Positions 51,917-61,700 of a stretch of 64,000 nt of DNA are shown here, one piece after another; within the stretch, counting starts at the first letter, position 1, and every line of letters starts with the position of its first letter. The DNA comes from Symbiobacterium sp040797425. GTDB taxonomy: Bacteria; Bacillota; Sulfobacillia; Symbiobacteriales; Symbiobacteriaceae. The notes under the pieces were generated by a model. It ran no database searches and was not told the DNA's origin. It worked only from the letters and a program-made list of their open reading frames with translations. A program made the position numbers and the translations under genes. The stretch lies in contig NZ_JBFNEH010000001.1 in NCBI RefSeq assembly GCF_040797425.1, forward strand, positions 69,277 through 133,276, read 5' to 3'.

Positions 51917-52708
51917 ATGCAGTCGCTGGAATTCCTCCGCGCGTGGCGCGAGCGGGCCCGGCGCTGGCAGGATGAGCTGCCGGCGCCCGAGCCGCTTCCC
52001 ACCGCCGCGGAGGCAGAGGCCGCCCTCACCCGCGGCGAGCCGCTGATCCAACTCGTCGACCCGCCCATCGCCCCCGACCGGTTCGCCGCACTGCTGGCCG
52101 ACCTGGCTTCCCTCTACGCCGAGAGCCGCCCCGAGGCGCGCCCCCTGGCGGAGGGGCTGGCTGCGGCCGCGCCCGGCGACCGGCGCTCGCTGGCGGAAAC
52201 CCTGCTGAACGGCGGCGACTCTGCCTCCTGGGCGGCCCGCTACGGCGTGGAGGAGGACATGCTGCTCGCCCTGGGCGGGCTGGCACTCCAGCCCGTCATG
52301 GCCCGCTTCGCCCGGGCGCTGGAGCGCGTCGCCCCGCTCCACCTGTGGCGGCAGACCCGCTGCCCGGTCTGCGGCACCGCAGCGGACCTCTGCCGCATCG
52401 ACCCCGATAACATCCGCCACCTCCACTGCCCGCAGTGCGACACCCAGTGGGAGCACCATCGGCTCACCTGCGCCGTCTGCGGCACTGACGACGTCCGGAA
52501 GGTGAGCATCCTCACCCTGGAGGGGATGGAGCCCTGGCGGGTGGAGGTGTGCGACCAGTGCGGGGGCTACATCAAGACGCTGGACCAGCGGCACGGCGGC
52601 CACCTGGCCATGCCGCGGGTCGACCTCTACCTGGAGGACGCGCGCACGCTGCAGCTGGACCTGCTGGCCGAGCAGGAGGGCTACCGGAGGGGAGGCCGCG
52701 CCCAGTGA
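51917..52708 (+). CDS. fdhE: formate dehydrogenase accessory protein FdhE
   Basis: 263 residues; rubredoxin-like chaperone needed for assembly of respiratory formate dehydrogenases. The four CxxC pairs (CPVC near 153, CPQC near 175, CAVC near 190 and CDQC near 215) are intact. ATG follows AAGGAGG. Its stop overlaps the next gene as GTGA. Confidence 0.92.
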   Translation: MQSLEFLRAWRERARRWQDELPAPEPLPTAAEAEAALTRGEPLIQLVDPPIAPDRFAALLADLASLYAESRPEARPLAEGLAAAAPGDRRSLAETLLNGGDSASWAARYGVEEDMLLALGGLALQPVMARFARALERVAPLHLWRQTRCPVCGTAADLCRIDPDNIRHLHCPQCDTQWEHHRLTCAVCGTDDVRKVSILTLEGMEPWRVEVCDQCGGYIKTLDQRHGGHLAMPRVDLYLEDARTLQLDLLAEQEGYRRGGRAQ

Positions 52709-53901
52709 CCCACCTGATCACCGAGCCCTGCCCCGAGGGACGGGAGGATCTGGGCGCCTACCGGGCCCGAAGCGGCTACGCCGGGCTGGAACGGGTGCGC
52801 GCCGAGGGCGGCCGGTGGGCCCTGGAGCAGGTGGAGGCGGCAGGCCTGCGCGGCCGCGGCGGGAGCGGCTCAGGCTGCCCCCTCTGGGTGAAGTGGCGCC
52901 GCATGGTCCGGGCGGTGGTGACCGACCGCTACGTGGTGGCCAACGGCGCCGAGTCGCAGGCCGTGAGCCAGAAGGACCGGTACCTGCTCGCGCACTTCCC
53001 CCACCGGGTGCTGGAGGGGCTCCTCATCGCGGCGGAGGCGGTGGGGGCCAGGCAGGCCTTCCTCTATGTGCGGGGCGACTCCCCCGCAGCGCTGGACGGG
53101 TCCCGCGCCGCGGTGGCCGAGGCGGCGGAGGCCGGGCTGCTCGGCACCGTGACGGTGACCGTCCAGCCCTCCGCGCCGACAGCGGTCTCGGGCGAGGAGA
53201 CGGCCCTGCTGGACGCCCTGGCAGGGCTGGAAGGCTACCCCCAGCCGAAGCCGCCCCGGCCCGAGGAGGCGGGCCTCAGGGGTTGCCCCACTCTCGTGCA
53301 GAACGTGGAGAGCCTCGCCCTGGTGGCGGCGCTCTTCCGGCAGGGCCCGGACCGGATCCGGGCGGTGGGCACGCGCACCTGCCCGGGCACCGCGCTCTTC
53401 ACCGTCACCGGCGGCGTCTCCCGCCCCGGCGTCTACGAGGTCCCCTACGGAACGCTTCTCCGGGACCTGCTGCGCATCGCCGGCGCCCCGCCCTCGGACG
53501 ACATCCTGGCCGTCCTCCCGGGCGGCCTCGGCTCCGGACCCCTGCGCCCGGACGAGCTGGACGTGCCGCTCACCTACGAGGACCTGGTCGCGCTGGGGAC
53601 GACCATGGGCAACTCCGCCGTGGTGGTGTTCCGCCGGGCGGGCGGTTCGCTGCTCGAACTGGTGCGGGAAAACGTGGGCCTGCTGGCGCAGGCTTCCTGC
53701 GGCCAGTGCCAGGGGTGCAAGGAGGGCCACCTGGCCCTGGTGCGGGCCCTGCAGTGCGGCGACTTGCAGGAGGCCCGTGCCCGGGCCGAGGTGCTGCTCT
53801 ACGGCCGGGGCAACTGTGACCTGCCCACCGGAACGGCGCAGTTCGTGCTGCGGGCGCTGCAGGAGTTCCCCGGCCCGGAGTGGCAAGCCTCGCGTGTGTG
53901 A
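52705..53901 (+). CDS. NuoF-like flavoprotein subunit
   Basis: 398 residues, Complex I 51-kDa family. FMN-loop region GLRGRGGSGSGCPLWVKW (about 53-70), then NGAESQAVSQKDRYL where NADH-binding homologues have NADEGEPGTFKDR, an SLBB-type middle domain, and a C-terminal [4Fe-4S] site SCGQCQGCKEGH with a fourth Cys in NCDLPTGTAQF. No N-terminal NuoE-type thioredoxin domain. GTG start overlaps the fdhE stop by 4 bases, so it is part of the FDH operon. It may link formate oxidation to a soluble electron carrier; the altered nucleotide loop makes NADH use uncertain. Confidence 0.85.
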   Translation: MTHLITEPCPEGREDLGAYRARSGYAGLERVRAEGGRWALEQVEAAGLRGRGGSGSGCPLWVKWRRMVRAVVTDRYVVANGAESQAVSQKDRYLLAHFPHRVLEGLLIAAEAVGARQAFLYVRGDSPAALDGSRAAVAEAAEAGLLGTVTVTVQPSAPTAVSGEETALLDALAGLEGYPQPKPPRPEEAGLRGCPTLVQNVESLALVAALFRQGPDRIRAVGTRTCPGTALFTVTGGVSRPGVYEVPYGTLLRDLLRIAGAPPSDDILAVLPGGLGSGPLRPDELDVPLTYEDLVALGTTMGNSAVVVFRRAGGSLLELVRENVGLLAQASCGQCQGCKEGHLALVRALQCGDLQEARARAEVLLYGRGNCDLPTGTAQFVLRALQEFPGPEWQASRV

Positions 53902-53908
53902 AGCTCAA

Positions 53909-53941
53909 GGCCCCTGGAGGCAACCGCCCCCGGGGGTCTTT
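53909..53941 (+). terminator. terminator of the FDH operon
   Basis: 9-bp GC-rich stem including two G-T pairs (53909-53917 with 53930-53938), followed by TTT, seven bases after the last stop. Confidence 0.6.
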
Positions 53942-54587
53942 GCGCGCCGTGCGCCCGCCTGACGTCGGTTTGAACGGCTCGGTGGACTCCTGCGGCTTTT
54001 TACCCTGAAAACGGGCTCCACAAGGCGGCAGGTCGGCCGCAGTCCCGCTGGAGGCTCAGGCGGAACGGTCTCTGAGCAGAGGAGCGTGCCCGACAGTGGG
54101 AACCCCAAGTGACCTCGTGCTCGTCGGTCCCGCATTTGTTCAACTCAGTCATGGCACCGGCACTGCGGAACCGGCTCCTGGACAAGCTCCTGGCCATACC
54201 ACTGTTCTCTGCGCTGGAACTAGTCCTACGGCCCGCATTTGGGATCATGATCCTCGTCATGGTCGTTTTCGCCCTTCTTCTCCGCGGCGTCCTTCTGTGC
54301 CATGGTGTGACCCGACTGGGCACCTGATTCTGGCCGGCCGGCACATCGGCGACCATGCGCCGACCGGACGTCTCCGCCCCCGGACCCGTCCGGGGGCGCC
54401 TGCTTTCCCCTTCCGACTCGCGTAGGATGGCCCCCTACTTCCCAAATCGTAAGCCAGGTACCGGAACCCATGGCGCTCAGTCAGCACGCGCCACTGCGTC
54501 CTTGTGTGTCTACCAGGTCTACGCGGTCCTGCGTTACGCTCAGGGTGAGGGAATAGCAGATTCGGGCGGCGGAATGGAGGGAGCATG
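53942..54587. other. intergenic, no confident gene
   Basis: Contains a 10-bp perfect hairpin CGCCCCCGGA/TCCGGGGGCG (54375-54398). Short frames exist on both strands (a hydrophobic one on plus about 54150-54327 and its charged complement on minus), but neither has a ribosome-binding site, so I call neither. Confidence 0.4.
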
Positions 54588-54734
54588 ATGCTGAGGAAAA
54601 CACACCGCGAGTACTATCAGACCTACCGCAACAGCGACTGGCTGACGCGCCTCAACCTGGTTTACCTGGCCGTGGTGCCTGCTTTCCTGGTAGGCTCCCT
54701 CGTCTACTTGATCTGGGTGTTCCTTACCACTTGA
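54588..54734 (+). CDS. 48-residue single-span membrane protein
   Basis: Small gene with GGAGG seven bases before the ATG (another ATG is directly adjacent, three bases earlier). The product has a charged aromatic N-terminus (MLRKTHREYYQTYRNSDWL) and one hydrophobic helix VYLAVVPAFLVGSLVYLIW at about 25-44. A clear terminator follows. Monocistronic; function unknown. Good start, terminator and codon usage make it likely real. Confidence 0.65.
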   Translation: MLRKTHREYYQTYRNSDWLTRLNLVYLAVVPAFLVGSLVYLIWVFLTT

Positions 54735-54793
54735 CGACAAGCGGAGGGCCAAGTCGGGGCCGTCTGCCGGCGTCCCGCATCCCAACAACACTG

Positions 54794-54831
54794 CAGCCCG
54801 GGCGGAAGCGCTCCGCTCGGGCTGTTTGTTT
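54794..54831 (+). terminator. intrinsic terminator
   Basis: CAGCCCG...CGGGCTG hairpin (54794-54824) with an inner GGCGG/CCGCT pairing, followed by TTTGTTT. Ends the small membrane-protein transcript; also lies just past the stop of the convergent gene. Confidence 0.8.
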
Positions 54832-54840
54832 GCGCATCAC

Positions 54841-55170
54841 CTACTGCCGATTCTGCCCCGACGTGTCCCCGCCAGTCTGATCGTTGCCGGTCTGGTTGCG
54901 GGCGCGGGCCTGATTCTGATTTCCGGTCTGGTTGGCGCCCTGGCCCCCGTCAATCATGGCGGCGGCACCAAGTCCGCCCGCCACGGCGCCGACGGCGGTC
55001 CCCAGCGGGCCGGCCGCGGAACCCAGCGTGGCGCCGACGATGGCACCACCAAGTCCGGCGGCACCCTCAGCCATCGTGGGACCGCCGGCACCCTGTGTGT
55101 TCGTTGCGGCGCCGTTCGCCGCGCCGGTCCGGTCCGTGGTGCGGTTGTTCCTCTGCTGGTCCTCTGCCAT
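54841..55170 (-). CDS. glycine-zipper protein, hypothetical
   Basis: 109 residues in three parts: an Asn/Gln/Arg/Thr-rich N-terminus (MAEDQQRNNRTTDRTG), a Gly/Ala-rich hydrophobic centre (GLGGAIVGATLGSAAGPLGT, about 39-75) of glycine-zipper type, and an Asn/Gln/Gly-rich tail ending GQNRQ. No signal peptide. Such proteins may associate with membranes or form coat/amyloid-like assemblies; no function is assigned. ATG with AAAGGGG upstream. Confidence 0.65.
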   Translation of the reverse strand: MAEDQQRNNRTTDRTGAANGAATNTQGAGGPTMAEGAAGLGGAIVGATLGSAAGPLGTAVGAVAGGLGAAAMIDGGQGANQTGNQNQARARNQTGNDQTGGDTSGQNRQ

Positions 55171-55334
55171 GTCTGTGCCCCTTTCGCAAGTAGGTCCGCC
55201 CTTACTATGCGTCCGGGGCCCTTGCCTTATGCGGACTTGCAGCCGTGCACGCGGGCGCGGCGAGGCGCGCCTCGGGCCGAACGGCTTCCGGCACTTGAAC
55301 CAGCGCGGCCGGCGGACACAGGTGGGGCCGCGGA

Positions 55335-56558
55335 TCAGGAGGGCCGAACCTCCACCGGGCCCTGCAGCAGTTCCGACAGCACCAGCGACGCGGCTCCTGC
55401 CACCAGGAACCGCTCTCCCAGCGCCGAGCGGCGGATCCGCACGTGCTCGCTCAGCACCGAGAAGGCGCGGGCCCGTCCGAGCTCCACGGCCCGGTCAAGA
55501 ACCAGGTCACTGCGCTGCGCCAGCCGCCCGGCCAGCACGATCAGTTCGGGGTTGTAGAGGTTCACGATGTTGGCAATGGCGATGCCGAGGATCCGCCCGC
55601 ACTCGTCCAGCAGGTCGGTGGCCAGTTCGTCGCCGGCCTCCGCCGCGGCCAGAAGCTCGGCCGAGCCGATCTCCTCCGCCTCGGCCAGCAGGCTGTGCAC
55701 ACCCCGCCGGATCATCTCCTGTGCCTTGCGGCCCAGGGCGAAGCCCGAAGCGATGGCCTCCAGGCAGCCGTAGTTGCCGCAGCTGCATCGGGGCCCATCC
55801 AGGTCGATGGTCATGTGCCCGATCTCGCCGGCCCCACCGATGCTGCCCCGGTAAAGACGGCCGCCCACTGTCATGCCCGCGCCGATGCCGTCGTCCACGA
55901 TGATCAGCATCAGGTCCTGGACCGACTGGCCGACGCCGAACCAGACCTCGCCCAGCGCCGCGGCGTTGCCGTCCTTCTCCACGGTGACCGGCAGTCCCGT
56001 GGCCGACTCCAGCATCTGGCGCAGGGGCACGGACTGCCAGCCGTGGAGGTTGGGCGGGGTCAGCAGCACACCCTCATCGGGGTCCAGCGGCCCCGGCGCG
56101 GCAACTCCCAACCCCTCCACCAGCCCCGGCCGCACGCCGGCCTTCTTCACCACCTGGTCGGCGGCGGTTGCGATGCGCTCCACCACGGCCTCGGGCGGGT
56201 CGGTGGGCCGCATGGGCAGGTCCGCCCTCACCACCAGGTGGCCCGCCAGGTCGAAGAGACCCACCACCAGCTTCGCACTCTGGAGCTCGCAGCCGAGCAC
56301 GTAGCGGGCCGTCGGGTTCAGCGTGAGCAACACCGGCTTACGCCCACCGCTGGAGGTGCCCAGCCCCACCTCCTGAACCAGGCCCTCGGCCATCAGGTCG
56401 GTCACCGCGTTCGTCACGGTAGTGAAGTTCAGCCCGGTGATCCGCTTCACGTCCGCCCGTGAGATCGGCCCCTTGCGCCGGATCAGGTCCAACACCAGGG
56501 AGCGGTTCAGCCGCCTGACCAGGTCGCTGTTGCCGGTCACGACATTCGATTTTGCCAC
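55335..56558 (-). CDS. xylR: ROK-family transcriptional regulator, XylR/NagC-like
   Basis: 407 residues. N-terminal winged helix (about 10-75, GPISRADVKRITGLNFTTVT) and a C-terminal ROK sugar-kinase-like domain with DGNAAALGEVWFG, GGAGEIGHMTIDLDGPRCSC and the zinc motif CSCGNYGCLEA. The sugar effector is not readable, but divergence from a xylulokinase suggests xylose or a related sugar. GTG at 56558 is chosen; a GTG three codons earlier is equally open. Likely represses itself and the xylB operon. Confidence 0.85.
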   Translation of the reverse strand: MAKSNVVTGNSDLVRRLNRSLVLDLIRRKGPISRADVKRITGLNFTTVTNAVTDLMAEGLVQEVGLGTSSGGRKPVLLTLNPTARYVLGCELQSAKLVVGLFDLAGHLVVRADLPMRPTDPPEAVVERIATAADQVVKKAGVRPGLVEGLGVAAPGPLDPDEGVLLTPPNLHGWQSVPLRQMLESATGLPVTVEKDGNAAALGEVWFGVGQSVQDLMLIIVDDGIGAGMTVGGRLYRGSIGGAGEIGHMTIDLDGPRCSCGNYGCLEAIASGFALGRKAQEMIRRGVHSLLAEAEEIGSAELLAAAEAGDELATDLLDECGRILGIAIANIVNLYNPELIVLAGRLAQRSDLVLDRAVELGRARAFSVLSEHVRIRRSALGERFLVAGAASLVLSELLQGPVEVRPS

Positions 56559-57007
56559 GCGCCTCACCACCCACGCGCTACTTACGCCTCGCGCTTCTGC
56601 CCCCAGGGTACAACCGCCCGGGGCGGTGTCCGCTGGGGCGCTCCTTGCTTTGATACATGAAAGCACTGTTGGAACGACAGCGTCAAGCATGGCGGAACGC
56701 CAGCGACAGTGCAGGACTTGCCCCACCAAAAGAGAAGAACTTCGGAGATAATCTAAGCAGTAGACAAGCACCGACGACGTACCTTCCGGGGAAAGGAGGA
56801 CGGCGCCATGGTCTGATCCCGGGAAAGCAACTCCGGCCCAGCCGTGAAAATCGTCGGCATGGTACTTTACATTATAAAGAAAATCCAGCGGATGGGCACG
56901 CGCGCCGGCCGCGTCGTGACGACGGTGCGCGCCTGCCTGGCCGGCCGGCGAACCCTGGGTCTCCCTCAACCGTTTGAGCAAGAAATCGACATCGAAGGCA
57001 GCAAGCG
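56559..57007. promoter_or_regulatory. divergent control region between ROK regulator and xylB
   Basis: 450 bases with two inverted repeats that could be ROK operators: TGCTTT-N8-AAAGCA (56646-56665) near the regulator start, and CTTTA-N5-TAAAG (56865-56879) in an AT-rich island. The second overlaps TACATT, which with GTGAAA 18 bases upstream could be the xylB -10/-35. No other gene is seen. Confidence 0.45.
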
Positions 57008-58648
57008 GTGATCATCATGAAGGAAATTTACATCGGTATCGACATCGGCACCGGCGGCGCCCGGGTCCTGGCCGTGGACGGGTCCGGCACGCTGGTCGCC
57101 CAGGCGGTGCAAGAGTATCCGCTCCTCACGCCGCGCCCCGGCTGGACCGAACAGAACCCCGAGGACTGGTGGACCGCCGCCGCCGCCTGCCTCCGCCGCG
57201 TCACGGCCGAGGTCGGCCCCGACCGGGTGCGGGGCGTGGGCCTCACGGGCCAGATGCACGGGTCGGTCTTCCTGGACGACCGGGGACAGGTGATCCGCCC
57301 GGCCCTGCTGTGGAACGACCAGCGCACCCAGGCGGAGTGTGACGAGATCGTCGCGCGGGTAGGCGCCGACCGCCTCCTGGCACTGGCGGGGAACCGGGCG
57401 CTGACGGGCTTCACGGCACCAAAGGTCCTCTGGCTCCGCAAACACGAGCCCGAGGCTTACGCCCGCGTGCGCCACCTGCTGCTCCCAAAGGACTACCTGC
57501 GCTACCGGCTTACCGGCGAGTACGCCACCGACGTTTCCGACGCCTCCGGCACGCTGCTTCTGGACGTGGCGGCCCGCCGCTGGAGCGAGCCCATCCTGGC
57601 GGCCCTGGAGATCGACCCCGGCATCCTGCCCCGCCTGGCCGAGGGGCCTGAGGTCACGGGCTACGTCACCCCGGCGGCCGCGGCGGAGACCGGCCTCCCC
57701 GCCGGCATTCCCGTGGTGGGCGGCGGCGGCGATCAGGCGGCCAACGCGGTGGGCGTGGGCCTCGTCTCCGAAGGCGCAGCCTCCCTGGCCCTGGGCACCT
57801 CCGGGGTGGTGTTCGCCGCCACCCGCCAGCCCGGCCACGTGCGGACCGGCTACAGCGTGGGAGCCAGCCGGAGGGACGGCGCCGCGACCTGCGCCGCCGG
57901 CGCGGGGAGCCCCGACCCGGCCCAGGTCGTCGCACCCCCGGGGCTTCCGCAGGACTCGCTTTCTACCGTGCACTCCTTCTGCCATGCCGTTCCCGGCATG
58001 TGGCACGTGATGGGCGTGATGCTCTCCTCCGGCGGCTCGCTCAGCTGGCTGCGGGATTCGCTCTACGCCCGGGACGCGGCGGAGGATCGCCAGGCCGGGC
58101 GGGAGCCCTACGACCGCATCACCGGTGAGGCAGCCACCGTCCCCGCCGGCGCCGAGGGGCTCCTTTTCCTGCCCTACCTCACCGGCGAGCGCGTGCCGCA
58201 CCCCGATCCGAGCGCCCGGGGCGCCTTCATCGGCATCGGCCTGCAGCACACCCGGGCGCACTTCGCCCGTGCGGTCATGGAGGGCATAGCCTTCGGCCTT
58301 CGGGACAACCTGGACCTCATCCGGGCCCTCGGGGTGAACGTGACGGAGTTGCGCATCACCGGCGGCGGGTCCCGTTCGCCGCTCTGGCGCACCATCCTGG
58401 CCGCCGCGCTGGGCGTGCCGCTCCGGCGGATGGCCGTTGACGAGGGGCCGGCCTTCGGCGCCGCCATCCTGGCTGCGACGGGCACCGGCGCCTACCCGGA
58501 CGTGGCCGCGGCCTGCGCCGCCATGGTCCGCACCGGAGATGCCGTCCCCGTCGACCCGGAGCTGGCGGCCCGGTACGCCGCCCTGCTGCCGCTCTTCCGG
58601 CAGGCCTACATGCAGCTGAAGCCGACGTTTCCGCAGCTGATCTCGTAG
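57008..58648 (+). CDS. xylB: xylulokinase
   Basis: 546 residues, FGGY kinase that phosphorylates D-xylulose. N-domain ATP/sugar motifs YIGIDIGTGGARVLAVD and GQMHGSVFLDDRGQVIRPAL with LLWNDQRT, the catalytic Asp in GGGGDQAANAVGVGL, and the C-domain RITGGGSRSPLWR. About 40 residues longer than usual because of an insertion near residues 280-320 (an Ala/Gly/Pro-rich stretch before HSFCHAVPG). GTG at 57008 or ATG three codons later; no strong ribosome site for either. Confidence 0.88.
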   Translation: MIIMKEIYIGIDIGTGGARVLAVDGSGTLVAQAVQEYPLLTPRPGWTEQNPEDWWTAAAACLRRVTAEVGPDRVRGVGLTGQMHGSVFLDDRGQVIRPALLWNDQRTQAECDEIVARVGADRLLALAGNRALTGFTAPKVLWLRKHEPEAYARVRHLLLPKDYLRYRLTGEYATDVSDASGTLLLDVAARRWSEPILAALEIDPGILPRLAEGPEVTGYVTPAAAAETGLPAGIPVVGGGGDQAANAVGVGLVSEGAASLALGTSGVVFAATRQPGHVRTGYSVGASRRDGAATCAAGAGSPDPAQVVAPPGLPQDSLSTVHSFCHAVPGMWHVMGVMLSSGGSLSWLRDSLYARDAAEDRQAGREPYDRITGEAATVPAGAEGLLFLPYLTGERVPHPDPSARGAFIGIGLQHTRAHFARAVMEGIAFGLRDNLDLIRALGVNVTELRITGGGSRSPLWRTILAAALGVPLRRMAVDEGPAFGAAILAATGTGAYPDVAAACAAMVRTGDAVPVDPELAARYAALLPLFRQAYMQLKPTFPQLIS

Positions 58649-58705
58649 TTCCGCAATTGGTCGCGTGATTTCGCAGCCAAGCTCGTAGTCTTGGGGGTGA
58701 TCGGT

Positions 58706-61700
58706 GTGGGTCCCACACACCGGCAGTTGACCACCGACGTCCTCGTCTGCGGCGGCTCCTTCGCGGGCGTCGCGGCCGCCCTGGCCGCGGCCCGGGCCGG
58801 CCGCCGGGTGCTGCTGCTGGAGCGGCGCACCTACCTGGGGGCCGAGGTGTCGGCTTACCTGCGCCCGTGGCTCACCCCGTCCCAACTGGACGTGCTCTGC
58901 TCCCTGCTGGGGCCGACGCTTTCCGCAGCCGCCGGCCCCCTCCAGGAGCCTGGGCCAGCGCTTGCCGCAGCCGCCGTTCCCCTGCAGGAGCCTGGGCCGG
59001 TTCAGGCCGAACTGCCGCTCATTCCCGACCGGCTCAAGACCGCCCTGGAGGACGTGCTCCTGGAGGCCGGCGTGACCCTGCTCTACGCCGTCCGCCCCGT
59101 GGGCATCCGCACCGGCCGGCCGCTGCAGGTGGAGGCGGTGGGCAAGGCGGGCCGCATGACGATCGCCGCCGGCGCGGTGATCGACGCGACGGAGCAGGCG
59201 GTGCTCGCCCGGCTCTGCTGCCCGGCGTCAGCCCGGACCGCACAGGCCGGGGCCCGGCTCTGGCGGACCCTCGAACTCACCGGGGTGGACACCGCGGGTG
59301 CCCGGCCGGCGGGCGACCCGAGGGCGGGCGGCGTGTCCATTCCTGAGAAGCTCACGCCCGCCTGGCGGCTGCACGCGGGGTACGCCCGCGACCTCGGCCA
59401 CGTGCTCCTGGAGTACGCCATGGACGTCCCGGCCGCAGGCGAGCCCGGCTGGCAGCAGGACGCGGAGCAGCGCGCCCGGTGGATCGGGGCCGACCTGTGC
59501 CGCTGGATGCGGGAAAATCACCCGGCCTTCTCCGGCATGCGGCTGGCATCCACCAGCCACGAACTGGCGGTGCCGCCCCTCTGGCGGGTCGAACCCGACC
59601 CCGGGCAGCGGCTGTTCGTGGCCTCGGCCTGCACCGACCTGCCCGACGACGAGGCGGCGCGCCTCTACCTCGACCCCGCGGCCCTGACTCGGCTGGGTCT
59701 GTCAGTGGGCACACAGGTCGCAGACTTGGCAACCTCGCCAGGGCCTGCCCTGTCGGCCGCTCGGTCGGCTGCCGCCACCCCATCCGCCGGTGTCACCCCG
59801 CCCGCTGTCGCTGCCCCCTCCGCTGTCCTCGCCCCGCCCCGTGTCGCCTCCCCGGCCACTGTCGTCGCCGCGTCCGCCGACGCCACCGCGGCCGCTGTCG
59901 CTACTCCGTCCGCCGGCCCCACTTCGTCTGCCACGGCCGTTCCTTGCGCCGCCACCACGCCGCCGCCGTCCCATGACCGGCCGGCGGAAGCGCCGCTGCG
60001 CACCCTGCCGGTGATCCGGCGCACGGTCGATGTGCTGGTGATTGGGGGCGGCACCAGCGGCGCCGCGGCGGCCGTCGGCGCGGCCCGGCACGGCGCCGTT
60101 ACCCTGGTGGCCGACATGAACCCGGCTCCGGGCGGAACGGGGACGCTGGGCGGCGTCGACTCCTACTGGTTCGGCCGTAGGACAGGCTTCAACCAGGAGG
60201 TCTCCGCCCGTGTAGCCGAGCAGCACGACCAAACGGGCTGCCAGGGCAACAAGTGGAACACCGAGGCCAAGGCGCTGGCCTGGCTCGACCTGCTGCGCGG
60301 CGCCGGGGCTGAACTCCTGCTCAACACCGTGCTGATGGACGTACTGGCCGACCGCCAGCCCGGCCCCCGCCGGGTCACCGGCGCGCGGCTGGCGGCACCC
60401 GACTGCCTGGTGGAGGTGACGGCCAGGGTGACGGTGGACGCCACGGGCGACGGCGATGCCGCCGTGCTCGCCGGCGCCGAAGCCGTCTACGGCTCCGACC
60501 GGGAGGGGGCGACGATGTGGTACTCGCTGGCGCCCCAGCCCCGGCCCGGCGTCTTCCAAAACAACTTCACCAGCGCCGTGGACGTGGGGGACCCCTTCGA
60601 CTACACCCGTGCAATCCTGTCGGGCCGCCGCCGGATGCCCGGCCACGACCACGGCCCCTACGTGGCGCCCCGGGAGAGCCGCCACGTGCTGGGCGACGTC
60701 CGCCTCACCCTCACCGACTTCCTCACGCTGCGCCGCTGGCCAGACGTGATCAGCCTGCACTTCAGCAACCACGACATCAAAGGGCACAACACCTCGGACT
60801 GGCTGCGGCTCGGGCTCCTCCCACCCAACCTCGAGATCGAGATTCCGTACCGGGCCCTGCTCCCGGTCGGCGTGGAGGGGCTGCTGGTGACGGGCAAGGC
60901 CATCTCCGCCACCCACGACGCGCTGCCGCCCATCCGCATGCAGGCAGACCTGGAGAACCTGGGTTACGCCACCGGCACAGCGGCCGCCCGGGCCGCCCGG
61001 TCGGGGGTGGCGCTCCGGGCGCTGCCGGTCCACGAACTGCAGGCCACGCTGGTGGCCGAGGGCCTGCTCCCCGCCAGCCTCGCGGCGCGGGAACTGGAGG
61101 CCGACCGCCCGCCCACGACGGAGGAGATGCAGGGCTGGATCGACAGCCTGAACGACGCCGAGCCGCTCTTCCTGTACGGCGAGATGGAGATGGACGAAGT
61201 CCGCCGCACGCCGATCCCCTTCGTGCAGATCTGCACCGCCGGCCCGGCCGTCGTGCCGCTGCTCCGGGCGGCCCTGGAGCGGCCTGACCATCCCGGGCGC
61301 CTGCACATCGCCCGGGCCCTGGCCTGGTACGGCGACCAAGCAGCCACCCCCGTGCTGCTGGAGGCCATCGCGCCGCACCTCGCCGGAGACGTACTGCCCC
61401 CGCGGACGGTGCACATCCGCTACACCCAGGCGTCGCCGGACCACGGGGCCATGCCCGAGCTCGCCTACCTGCTCCACGCCCTGGCGATGGTGCGCGACCG
61501 GCGGGCAATCCCCGTGCTGATGCGGGTGGTGGAGCGCATCCACCCCACCGAGGAGCGGTTCCGGGACCCGATGAGCGGCGTTTTCCACTACGTGGACGCC
61601 GCCTGCGACATCGCCGAGCGCCTCGGCGACCCCCAGTGCGTTCCTGCCCTGCGGCGGCTGCACCAGGAGCCGCTCTTCCACAACCGGGTCACCACGGCGC

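Noticed and set aside
54109..54327. 72-codon hydrophobic plus-strand ORF
   Set aside because: No ribosome-binding site and its complement is an equally plausible charged frame, so coding strand cannot be decided.
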